Shown piece by piece: positions 1 through 5,623 of a stretch of DNA of 9,397 nucleotides. The notes beneath the pieces were generated by a model. It was not told the DNA's origin. It worked only from the letters and a program-made list of their open reading frames with translations, and searched no databases. The DNA is from an uncultured Bacillota bacterium (GTDB lineage Bacteria > Bacillota > Clostridia > Oscillospirales > Oscillospiraceae): positions 1 to 9,397 of the forward strand of contig CALACZ010000032.1 in the NCBI GenBank assembly GCA_937890735.1, written 5' to 3'. Position numbers and translations under genes: made by a program. Every line of letters starts with the position of its first letter. Positions within the stretch are counted from its first letter, which is position 1.

Positions 1-11
1 GAGGTGGTAAA

Positions 12-95
12 ATGCCAGTTACGATCACATTCCATATTTTTGGTTTTACCGTAACGATACGCATTAAAAGCCAAAACCGCCACTCGGCAAAGTGA
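12..95 (+). CDS. small ORF, candidate type I toxin-like peptide (27 aa)
   Basis: An ATG preceded by GAGGTGG (positions 1-7) opens a 27-codon ORF ending in TGA. The product starts MPVTITFHIFGFTVTIRI, a stretch of about 18 mostly hydrophobic and beta-branched residues, and ends in a basic, polar tail (KSQNRHSAK). This plan is that of many small type I toxins of Gram-positive bacteria, but I cannot assign it to a named family. The stretch is clearly more AT-rich than the flanking genes. The 3' end of the ORF lies inside a long hairpin and is covered by a predicted convergent antisense RNA. GGTAAAA (6-12), between the ribosome binding site and the start codon, is perfectly complementary to TTTTACC (44-50), which could mask initiation. 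Its promoter would lie left of the window. The ORF is short, so coding status is uncertain. Confidence 0.45.
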   Translation: MPVTITFHIFGFTVTIRIKSQNRHSAK

Positions 96-167
96 CGGTT
101 TTGGTGGCATCGTTGCCACTATACCCTCATTAAATAGCTGAGTCACAACCATTCGCTGTGATGCTCT
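62..167 (-). ncRNA. candidate antisense/small RNA opposite the 27-aa ORF
   Basis: A consensus minus-strand promoter (174-201) predicts a start near 167. A rho-independent-type hairpin with a short T run (66-104) predicts an end near 62-66, giving an RNA of roughly 100 nt. No convincing ORF lies in between. The RNA would be complementary to the last codons of the plus-strand 27-aa ORF and to its 3' untranslated region. Convergent, 3'-overlapping antisense RNAs of this kind are the antitoxins of type I pairs such as txpA/RatA and fst/RNAII. The role is inferred from layout only. The RNA could instead be an unrelated intergenic small RNA, or the promoter could serve a gene left of the window. 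Confidence 0.45.
66..104 (-). terminator. hairpin terminator for minus-strand transcripts (small RNA and possibly galE)
   Basis: On the minus strand the arms at 104-91 and 84-71 form a 14-bp stem (CCAAAACCG, a U-G wobble, then CACU) with a 6-nt loop, followed by C and TTTT (69-66). On the plus strand the wobble position becomes a C/A mismatch and there is no T run, so the structure favours the minus strand. It lies about 94 bp beyond the galE stop, and no nearer galE terminator is evident. Confidence 0.5.
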
Positions 168-178
168 GCTTTTATTAT
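136..178 (+). terminator. possible terminator of the small-ORF transcript
   Basis: Plus-strand AGC-t-GAG-TCACA (136-147) pairs with TGTGA-tg-CTC-t-GCT (157-170) around a 9-nt loop, followed by TTTTATTATA. The stem is interrupted by one mismatch and a 2-nt bulge, so it is weaker than the other terminators in the window. It would end the plus-strand transcript about 80 nt after the 27-aa ORF, making it overlap the predicted antisense RNA fully. Confidence 0.35.
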
Positions 179-201
179 ACCCATTGGGCGCAAATTGTCA
201 A
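174..201 (-). promoter_or_regulatory. consensus sigma-A promoter reading leftward
   Basis: On the minus strand TTGACA (201-196) and TATAAT (179-174) are separated by 16 bp; both hexamers match consensus. The -35 hexamer contains the galE stop codon (TGA, 200-198). It points away from galE into the AT-rich left edge, so it would drive the short antisense RNA and not galE. Confidence 0.7.
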
Positions 202-1211
202 GCATCGTAGCCCATCGGATTCTTTTTCTGCCAATTCCACGAATCGCGGCACATGGCTTCCAGGTCGCGCTGCGCCTGCCAGCCGAGGACCTCTTTTGCC
301 TTGTCGCACGCGGCGTAGACCGTCGCCAGGTCGCCCGCGCGGCGCGGACCGATGACGTAGGGCACATCCACGCCGTTCACGCGCGTGAAGGTGTGCACCA
401 TGTCCAGCACGCTGTAGCCGTGCCCCGTGCCGAGGTTAAAGACCTCGCAGCCGGTGTGCGCGGCGGCGTATTCCAGCGCGCAGCGATGCCCTTCGGCAAG
501 GTCGCAGACGTGGATATAATCGCGCACGCCCGTGCCGTCCGGCGTGGGGTAGTCGTTTCCGAACACGGTCAGCTTCTCGCGCCGCCCGCTCGCCACCTGC
601 GTGATATAGGGCATGAGGTTATTCGGGATGCCCTGCGGGTCCTCTCCGATGCGCCCCGACTCATGCGCGCCGATGGGGTTAAAGTACCGCAGCAGCACGA
701 CCGAGAGCGTCTCGTCGGCGCGTGCGGCGTCGATGAGGATCTTTTCGATCATGAACTTCGTCCAGCCGTAAGGGTTGGAGCAGCCGCCGGTGGGCGCGCT
801 CTCGTTCAGCGGGGCGGGCTGGTCGCCGTAGACCGTCGCGGATGAGCTGAACACGAACTGGCGGCAGCCGAACTCGCGCATGACCTCCAGCACCGTGAGC
901 GCGGAGTCGAGATTGTTGCGGTAGTATTCCAGCGGCTTCTGCACCGACTCGCCCACCGCCTTGAGCCCCGCAAAATGCACCACGGCGCTAATATCGTGCG
1001 CACGGAAGATATTCCGCACCGCCTCTTTGTCGCACACGTCCGCCTCCACGCACACGGGCGTTTTGCCGGTGATTTCCGCGATGCGCCCGACCACCTTGGG
1101 CGAGGAATTGCTGAAATTATCCGCCAGCACCACGTCATAGCCCGCCTGCATGAGGCATACGGCGGTGTGGCTGCCGATGAAACCGGCGCCGCCGGTCAGT
1201 AAAATTGCCAT
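198..1211 (-). CDS. galE: UDP-glucose 4-epimerase
   Basis: GalE interconverts UDP-galactose and UDP-glucose in the cytoplasm with a bound NAD, linking galactose use to cell-envelope sugar supply. The 337-residue product has the usual length. It carries the Rossmann motif TGGAGFIG (residues 6-13), the SSSATVYG segment (122-129) with the catalytic Ser/Thr region, and the YxxxK pair as Y148-GWT-K152. NPIGAHESG (about 178-186) is also typical of the family. The ATG has GGAGG eight bases upstream (1220-1224). A near-consensus promoter lies at 1244-1272. The gene is transcribed alone, divergently from deoD, and its last codons overlap the -35 element of the leftward promoter. No gal operon partners are present in the window. 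Confidence 0.96.
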   Translation of the reverse strand: MAILLTGGAGFIGSHTAVCLMQAGYDVVLADNFSNSSPKVVGRIAEITGKTPVCVEADVCDKEAVRNIFRAHDISAVVHFAGLKAVGESVQKPLEYYRNNLDSALTVLEVMREFGCRQFVFSSSATVYGDQPAPLNESAPTGGCSNPYGWTKFMIEKILIDAARADETLSVVLLRYFNPIGAHESGRIGEDPQGIPNNLMPYITQVASGRREKLTVFGNDYPTPDGTGVRDYIHVCDLAEGHRCALEYAAAHTGCEVFNLGTGHGYSVLDMVHTFTRVNGVDVPYVIGPRRAGDLATVYAACDKAKEVLGWQAQRDLEAMCRDSWNWQKKNPMGYDA

Positions 1212-1243
1212 AAATCATGCCTCCATTTTTAGGATTCGCCCAC

Positions 1244-1272
1244 AGTATAGCACGCCATGCGACCTGCGTCAA
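1244..1272 (-). promoter_or_regulatory. galE promoter
   Basis: Minus-strand TTGACG (1272-1267) and TATACT (1249-1244) are 17 bp apart, about 33 bp upstream of the galE start. Each hexamer differs from consensus by one base. It is back-to-back with the deoD promoter, the two -35 elements being about 20 bp apart. Confidence 0.75.
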
Positions 1273-1293
1273 TCAACTCCTGCGTGGGGGGGC

Positions 1294-1322
1294 TTGCAGG
1301 TCGGCTGAAATTGCGGTATAAT
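1294..1322 (+). promoter_or_regulatory. deoD-deoB-cdd promoter
   Basis: TTGCAG (1294-1299) and a perfect TATAAT (1317-1322) have a 17-bp spacer. Transcription would start near 1329, leaving a 5' leader of about 90 nt before deoD that contains a GC-rich hairpin. Confidence 0.75.
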
Positions 1323-1341
1323 GCAATTACAGTCTCCCGCA

Positions 1342-1364
1342 CGCGGACGTTTCCCGCGTCCGCG
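1342..1364 (+). other. GC-rich inverted repeat in the deo leader
   Basis: CGCGGACG (1342-1349) and CGTCCGCG (1357-1364) are perfect inverted repeats around a 7-nt centre, just downstream of the predicted start site. No T run follows, so it is not a terminator. It could be a repressor operator or a stabilising 5' hairpin; the sequence does not decide which. Confidence 0.45.
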
Positions 1365-1417
1365 GGGCAAAAACACAAACATTCCGCACCAAATTTATAT
1401 AAAAGGAGATCAACGTT

Positions 1418-2161
1418 ATGGCAAACTATCCGACTCCGCATATCGGCGCGACCCCCGCTGACTTCGGTCAGACTGTTCTTATGCCCGGCGATCCGCTGCG
1501 CTCGAAATTCATCGCCGAAAATTTCCTCACCGACGCCAAGCTCGTCAACAACGTCCGCGGCGTGCAGGGCTACACGGGTCTGTATGACGGCGTGCGCGTG
1601 AGCGTCATGGCGTCCGGCATGGGGATGCCGTCCATGGGCATTTATTCCTGGGAGCTGTTTAACTTCTTTGACGTGGAGAACATCATCCGCATCGGCTCTG
1701 CCGGCGCGATGCAGGAGCATATCCATGTGCGCGACATCGTCATCGGTCAGGGCTCGTGCACCGACTCCAACTGGATGGGTCAGTACCATCTGCCCGGCGC
1801 GTTCGCGCCCATCGCGGACTATCATATGCTGGAGACCTGTGTGACCCTCGCCAGGGAGATGGGCGTGCGCTATCATGTGGGCAACCTGCTCTCCTCCGAC
1901 CGCTTCTACGGCGACGATGCCGACCTGCCCGCGCCGCTCAAAGCGGCGGCTGCCTGGGGCAAGATGGGCGTGATGGCGGTGGAGATGGAATCCGCTGCGC
2001 TGTACATGAACGCCGCCCGCTGCGGCAAGCACGCGCTGGCGATCTGCACGATCTCCGACCATATCCTCACGCACGAGGCCTGCTCCGCCGAGGAGCGGCA
2101 GAACTCCTTCACGCAGATGATGGAGCTGGCGCTCAAGACCGCTGTCAAGCTTGAAAAGTAA
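1418..2161 (+). CDS. deoD: purine nucleoside phosphorylase, DeoD type
   Basis: DeoD splits purine (deoxy)nucleosides with phosphate into free base and (deoxy)ribose-1-phosphate. The 247-residue protein belongs to the hexameric, bacterial-type family (usual length about 235-240). Ligand residues known from E. coli are conserved with an offset of about four: H8, G24 and R28 (in MPGDPLR), R47 (NNVRG), R91 and S94 (IIRIGS), the ribose-binding VEMES (188-192), and the catalytic S213-D214 with R227. The ATG follows AGGAGA (about 1403-1408). It opens a tight operon, with deoB starting 15 bp after its stop. DeoB would use its sugar phosphate product. Confidence 0.95.
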   Translation: MANYPTPHIGATPADFGQTVLMPGDPLRSKFIAENFLTDAKLVNNVRGVQGYTGLYDGVRVSVMASGMGMPSMGIYSWELFNFFDVENIIRIGSAGAMQEHIHVRDIVIGQGSCTDSNWMGQYHLPGAFAPIADYHMLETCVTLAREMGVRYHVGNLLSSDRFYGDDADLPAPLKAAAAWGKMGVMAVEMESAALYMNAARCGKHALAICTISDHILTHEACSAEERQNSFTQMMELALKTAVKLEK

Positions 2162-2176
2162 GCGGGAGGCTGGGCT

Positions 2177-3337
2177 ATGAAACGCATTTTCCTCATCGTT
2201 CTTGACTCCTTCGGCGTGGGCGCGGAGCCGGATGCCGCCGACTTCGGCGACGTCGGGTCGAACACGCTGCGCTCGTGCTCTACCTCCAAGCTCTTCGCCA
2301 TGCCGAATATGATCGCCGCCGGGTTCGGCAACCTCGACGGCGTGGACTTCCTGCCGAAGTCTGAGCATCCCACCGCCGCCATCGCGCGGCTTCAGGAGCT
2401 CTCGCGCGGCAAGGACACCACCATCGGGCACTGGGAGATCTCCGGCATCGTCTCGCCGCAGCCCCTGCCCACCTACCCGCACGGCTTCCCGGAGGAGGTC
2501 TTAAAGCCCTTCCGCGAGCAGACCGGGCGCGGCGTGCTCTGCAACCTCCCCTACTCCGGCACGGAGGTCATCAAGGACTACGGCAGGCAGCACATCGAAA
2601 CCGGCGACCTCATCGTCTACACGTCTGCTGACTCCGTGTTCCAGATCGCGGCGCATGAGGATGTCGTCCCGCCCGAGCAGCTTTATGAATACTGCCACAT
2701 CGCGCGGAAGATCCTCAAGGGGAAAAACGGCGTGGGGCGCGTCATCGCGCGTCCGTTTAACGGCGACTGGCCCTATACCCGCACGCCGCGGCGGCACGAT
2801 TTTTCGCTTGAGCCGCCGAAGCAGACGCTGCTGGACGCCGTCTGCGCCGCCGGGCAGGACATGATCGCCATCGGCAAGATCCACGATATTTTCGCCGGGC
2901 GCGGCATGACGGAGTTTTCCTATACCACCTCCAACGCCGACGGCATGGCGCAGACGCTCGCCGCCGCGAAGCGCGACTTTACGGGTCTGTGCTTCACGAA
3001 TCTCGTCGATTTTGATATGCTCTACGGTCACCGCCGCAACATCGACGGCTACGCGAATGCGCTGCACGAGTTCGACACGTGGCTTCCGAGCCTGCTCGCC
3101 GAGCTGCGCGAGGACGATCTTGTGATGATCACCGCCGACCACGGCTGCGACCCCGGCTATCTCAAGCACACCGACCACACGCGCGAATACATCCCGCTCG
3201 TCATGTTCGGCAAAAAAATCAAGCCCATCAACCTCGGCACGCGCGCCGGCTTCTGCGACATCGCCGCCACCGCCGCCGAGCTGCTGGGCGTCCGGCTGGA
3301 TACTCCGGGCAAGAGCTTTGCGCGCGACATTACTTGA
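2177..3337 (+). CDS. deoB: phosphopentomutase
   Basis: DeoB moves phosphate between C1 and C5 of ribose or deoxyribose, turning the DeoD product into (deoxy)ribose-5-phosphate. It is a Mn-dependent member of the alkaline phosphatase superfamily. The 386-residue length is normal. Visible motifs are LDSFGVG with metal ligand D10, KDTTIGHWE (79-87) with the phosphorylated threonine of the family, NLVDFDMLYGHRR, ITADHG, and the C-terminal HTDHTRE; these supply the Asp/His ligands of the two-metal site. The loop between ADHG and HTDHTRE reads CDPGYLK where Bacillus has a different NDP-type loop. The ATG has GGGAGG eight bases upstream. It lies between deoD and cdd with gaps of 15 and 17 bp. Confidence 0.96.
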   Translation: MKRIFLIVLDSFGVGAEPDAADFGDVGSNTLRSCSTSKLFAMPNMIAAGFGNLDGVDFLPKSEHPTAAIARLQELSRGKDTTIGHWEISGIVSPQPLPTYPHGFPEEVLKPFREQTGRGVLCNLPYSGTEVIKDYGRQHIETGDLIVYTSADSVFQIAAHEDVVPPEQLYEYCHIARKILKGKNGVGRVIARPFNGDWPYTRTPRRHDFSLEPPKQTLLDAVCAAGQDMIAIGKIHDIFAGRGMTEFSYTTSNADGMAQTLAAAKRDFTGLCFTNLVDFDMLYGHRRNIDGYANALHEFDTWLPSLLAELREDDLVMITADHGCDPGYLKHTDHTREYIPLVMFGKKIKPINLGTRAGFCDIAATAAELLGVRLDTPGKSFARDIT

Positions 3338-3354
3338 CGGAAAGGGGCATTTTT

Positions 3355-3780
3355 ATGACGCACCCGACCGACGCGCAGCTCGTGCAGCAGGCGATCGAGG
3401 CGCGCACACATTCCTACGCGCCGTATTCGCAGTTCAACGTCGGCGCGGCGCTGCTGACGAAGGACGGCAGGGTCTACTGCGGCGCGAACATTGAAAACGC
3501 CGCCTTCGGACCAACGAACTGCGCCGAGCGCACCGCGTTTTTCACCGCCGTCTACGCGGGCGAGCGCGAATTTTCCGCCATCGCCATCGCGGGCGGCAAA
3601 GCCGGCGCGCTGCCGAAAGACGCGCCCATCTGCGCCCCCTGCGGCGTCTGCCGCCAGGTCATGGCAGAGTTTTGCACGCCGGACTTCCGCATCCTCCTCG
3701 CCCGCGGCGACGGCACCTGGGAGGAGACGACCCTCGCCGCCCTCCTGCCGCTCTCGTTCACGCCAAACGACCTGAAATAA
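3355..3780 (+). CDS. cdd: cytidine deaminase
   Basis: Cdd hydrolyses cytidine and deoxycytidine to uridine and deoxyuridine, a zinc-dependent step of pyrimidine salvage. The 141-residue product matches the short, tetrameric Bacillus-type enzymes. It contains YAPYSQFNVGAAL (21-33), the C56-A-E58 zinc/proton-shuttle motif, and P95-C96-GV-C99. An ATG start at 3355 is chosen over longer in-frame extensions because AAAGGGG lies at 3341-3347, and because an upstream start would overlap deoB by more than 250 bp. It is the last gene of the deo operon, followed eight bases later by a strong hairpin terminator. Confidence 0.95.
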   Translation: MTHPTDAQLVQQAIEARTHSYAPYSQFNVGAALLTKDGRVYCGANIENAAFGPTNCAERTAFFTAVYAGEREFSAIAIAGGKAGALPKDAPICAPCGVCRQVMAEFCTPDFRILLARGDGTWEETTLAALLPLSFTPNDLK

Positions 3781-3787
3781 AGAAATT

Positions 3788-3822
3788 CCCCGGAAGAACA
3801 GCCGTTCTTCCGGGGAGTTTTT
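3788..3822. terminator. bidirectional terminator between cdd and rpiB
   Basis: CCCCGGAAGAAC (3788-3799) and GTTCTTCCGGGG (3804-3815) form a perfect 12-bp stem with a 4-nt loop. On the plus strand AG and TTTTT follow; on the minus strand the stem is followed by AATTTCTTTATTT. It serves the convergent cdd and rpiB genes. Confidence 0.85.
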
Positions 3823-3828
3823 ACACGC

Positions 3829-4269
3829 TTAGTCGTTTTCCAGCGCCATGATCTTGTCGATGCGGCGCTGGTGGCGTTCTACGCCGGAGAAGGGCGTGTC
3901 GAGCCAGGTGTCCACGATCTCAAGCGCCAGCATTTCGCCCACAACGCCCGCGCCGAGCGCCATCATGTTGGTGTCGTTGTGCTCGCGCGTGAGACGGGCG
4001 GACATCTTGTCGCTGAGCAGCGCGCAGCGGATGCCCTTGATCTTATTGGCGCTGATGCTCACGCCGATGCCGGTCGTGCACAGGACGATGCCGCGCTCGC
4101 ATTCGCCGGATGCGACGGCGCGCGCCGCAGCGGCGGCGTAGTCGGGGTAGTCGCAGCTCGTTTTGTCGGGGCAGCCGAAATCCCTGTAGGCGATGCCGCG
4201 TTTGTCGAGATGCTTTTTGAGCGCTTCCTTCAGGTCAAAAGCGCCATGGTCACAGCCAAGAGCGATCAT
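3829..4269 (-). CDS. rpiB: ribose-5-phosphate isomerase B
   Basis: RpiB interconverts ribose-5-phosphate and ribulose-5-phosphate in the pentose phosphate pathway. The 146-residue protein is typical of the RpiB/LacAB family. It starts MIALGCDHGAFDLK, has the active-site segment LCTTGIGVSISANK with the catalytic cysteine at position 64, and the phosphate-binding HNDTNMMALGAGVVG block. GGGAGGT (4275-4281) precedes the ATG. A promoter of its own appears to overlap the end of the upstream membrane-protein gene. Facing deoD-deoB-cdd, it completes a route from nucleoside ribose into central metabolism. Allose-6-phosphate isomerase is an alternative activity in this family but has no support from neighbours. 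Confidence 0.94.
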   Translation of the reverse strand: MIALGCDHGAFDLKEALKKHLDKRGIAYRDFGCPDKTSCDYPDYAAAAARAVASGECERGIVLCTTGIGVSISANKIKGIRCALLSDKMSARLTREHNDTNMMALGAGVVGEMLALEIVDTWLDTPFSGVERHQRRIDKIMALEND

Positions 4270-4306
4270 AAATTGTTACCTCCCAAATTCATCGGGTCAG
4301 ACCCGT

Positions 4307-4335
4307 AGTATATTAAAGGATCAGCAGCAGAACAA
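4307..4335 (-). promoter_or_regulatory. probable rpiB promoter
   Basis: Minus-strand TTGTTC (4335-4330) and TATACT (4312-4307) have a 17-bp spacer and sit 38 bp upstream of the rpiB ATG, overlapping the stop codon of the upstream gene. A small hairpin, CGGGT-ctg-ACCCG, follows immediately in the leader. The -35 is only partly consensus, so co-transcription from the upstream gene remains possible. Confidence 0.5.
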
Positions 4336-5482
4336 GCGCCGCCGCGGAGACGGCGAGCAGCACAGCAATGCCGACCGCCGCGCCGCGTCCGCGCTGGAGC
4401 CAGCGCGACCAGATGTACGCGCACGGCAGGAGACTGCCGAAGGCGGGCGCGGCGAGGTCCAGCGCCCAGAGCGCCGTCCCGGCGATGAACAGCCACGCCA
4501 TGAGCAGCCCGCACAAATCGCGCCGCGTGACCGCCAGCCACACGCCGGCGATGGCGGCAAACAGCGCATAGAGCTGCATCGGAAGGCTGAAGATCGCAAG
4601 CAGCGGCATGCCGGAGCTTTGCAGCGCGGCAGCGGCGGCGGTGATCTGCGCGCCGAGCGCCGACCAGAAGCGCGCGTCGGCGAACATCTGAAGGAACGGC
4701 AGACCCGTTTCCAGCAGCGCGCCGGGGATGCGGATGAGCGTCATCCACAGAAACAGCATCGCCCAGTAGCCCGCGAGCGCGGCAAAAAGCCGCAGCCAGC
4801 GGCGCGGGGCATCGGCGTGGCTTGCACGGAAGATCGCGCCAAAGCACACCGGCACGAACAGCAGCACGGCGGCAAGCAGCGTCGGCGGGGCGACATACGC
4901 GCCCAGCGCGAGATACGCCGTCATCGCCAGAAGCTCCAGCGCGCACGGAAGCGCCGGGAGCGTCTGCGACGCGCCCCACCAGCGCAGCAAAAATGCCGCC
5001 GCAAGCAGCAAAAACGGAAGCTGTTCGGGGTCGTAGTTGACGTCAAACGCCATCAAAAACGCCGCGCAGTACGGCAGCACCGGGTGATCGGTCAGCCGCC
5101 GCGCCGCGAAAAAGACGCTCAGCGCACATACGGCGGGCGAGACGGCGTAGATAAGCACGATCTCCAGCCACTCGGCGAGCGGCGCGCTGCGCAAGACCGC
5201 CTGCAAAAGCTCCCTCGGCACGCGCAGGCGAAGCTGCAAAAACGCCGTGCCCACGGCGATGCAGAGCAGCAGCACAAGCTCGTACCACGCAAGCTGCGCG
5301 TGCACGAGCGGTCCGCAGCCAAAGCGCGGCGCGGGCGGATCGACGAACGTGATCCATTCCAAAGTGCGGCGGCGCGGCGCCATCGCGCGGAAAAAACCGG
5401 CAAAATGCACCGCCAGCAGCACGCACATCGCCGCGATCCCGGCAAAAAACCACCCATCCGGCTGCGTCCAGACCAGCACCAA
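4313..5482 (-). CDS. polytopic membrane protein of unknown function
   Basis: I do not recognise this gene. The product of about 389 residues is dominated by roughly ten or eleven hydrophobic segments, starting with one near residues 11-31 and ending with a very hydrophobic C-terminus (AAALVLLLIL). A polar stretch of about 35 residues with LEWITFVDPPAPRFGCG follows the first segment, and FDVNYDPEQLP lies in a later loop. Acidic loops between many membrane segments recall GT-C-type glycosyltransferases, but no diagnostic motif is seen, so this is a weak guess. Start: an in-frame GTG at 5491 overlaps the ribosome binding site GGGGAGG (5491-5497), so TTG at 5482 (spacing 8) or GTG at 5479 is more likely. 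It has its own promoter and lies 43 bp upstream of rpiB. Confidence 0.8.
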   Translation of the reverse strand: MVLVWTQPDGWFFAGIAAMCVLLAVHFAGFFRAMAPRRRTLEWITFVDPPAPRFGCGPLVHAQLAWYELVLLLCIAVGTAFLQLRLRVPRELLQAVLRSAPLAEWLEIVLIYAVSPAVCALSVFFAARRLTDHPVLPYCAAFLMAFDVNYDPEQLPFLLLAAAFLLRWWGASQTLPALPCALELLAMTAYLALGAYVAPPTLLAAVLLFVPVCFGAIFRASHADAPRRWLRLFAALAGYWAMLFLWMTLIRIPGALLETGLPFLQMFADARFWSALGAQITAAAAALQSSGMPLLAIFSLPMQLYALFAAIAGVWLAVTRRDLCGLLMAWLFIAGTALWALDLAAPAFGSLLPCAYIWSRWLQRGRGAAVGIAVLLAVSAAALVLLLIL

Positions 5483-5517
5483 GCGCCCCACCTCCCCGCA
5501 GCTTTGCAGATAGACCC

Positions 5518-5546
5518 ATTATAGCGAATCTCGCCGGGAAAAGCAA
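5518..5546 (-). promoter_or_regulatory. promoter of the membrane-protein gene (and possibly rpiB)
   Basis: Minus-strand TTGCTT (5546-5541) and perfect TATAAT (5523-5518) are separated by 17 bp. The predicted start near 5511 leaves a leader of about 30 nt before the TTG start. It lies just beyond the met operon terminator, so the two units are separate. Confidence 0.72.
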
Positions 5547-5575
5547 TGGCGATGTGGCGCACACTTTGCCCGTGC

Positions 5576-5610
5576 AAAAAGCGCCCCCGCTGCAAAAGCA
5601 GCGGGGGCGC
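5576..5610 (-). terminator. metNIQ operon terminator
   Basis: A perfect 13-bp stem (arms 5598-5610 and 5581-5593, GCGCCCCCGCTGC and its complement) with a TTTT loop is followed on the minus strand by TTTTT (5580-5576). It begins 13 bp after the metQ stop codon. Confidence 0.92.
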
Positions 5611-5623
5611 GCCTTATTTCTTC

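Noticed and set aside
1229..2482. 417-aa minus-strand ORF
   Set aside because: Antisense to deoD and part of deoB, with His/Arg/Gly-rich composition; deoD and deoB carry full catalytic motifs on the other strand.
3079..3354. N-terminal extension of cytidine deaminase
   Set aside because: The extra residues are Arg/His-rich out-of-frame deoB sequence; the ATG at 3355 has a ribosome binding site and gives the normal family length.
4193..5524. 443-aa plus-strand ORF
   Set aside because: Antisense shadow of the membrane-protein gene and the start of rpiB; Arg/Gln/His-rich low-complexity product typical of GC-rich opposite-strand frames.
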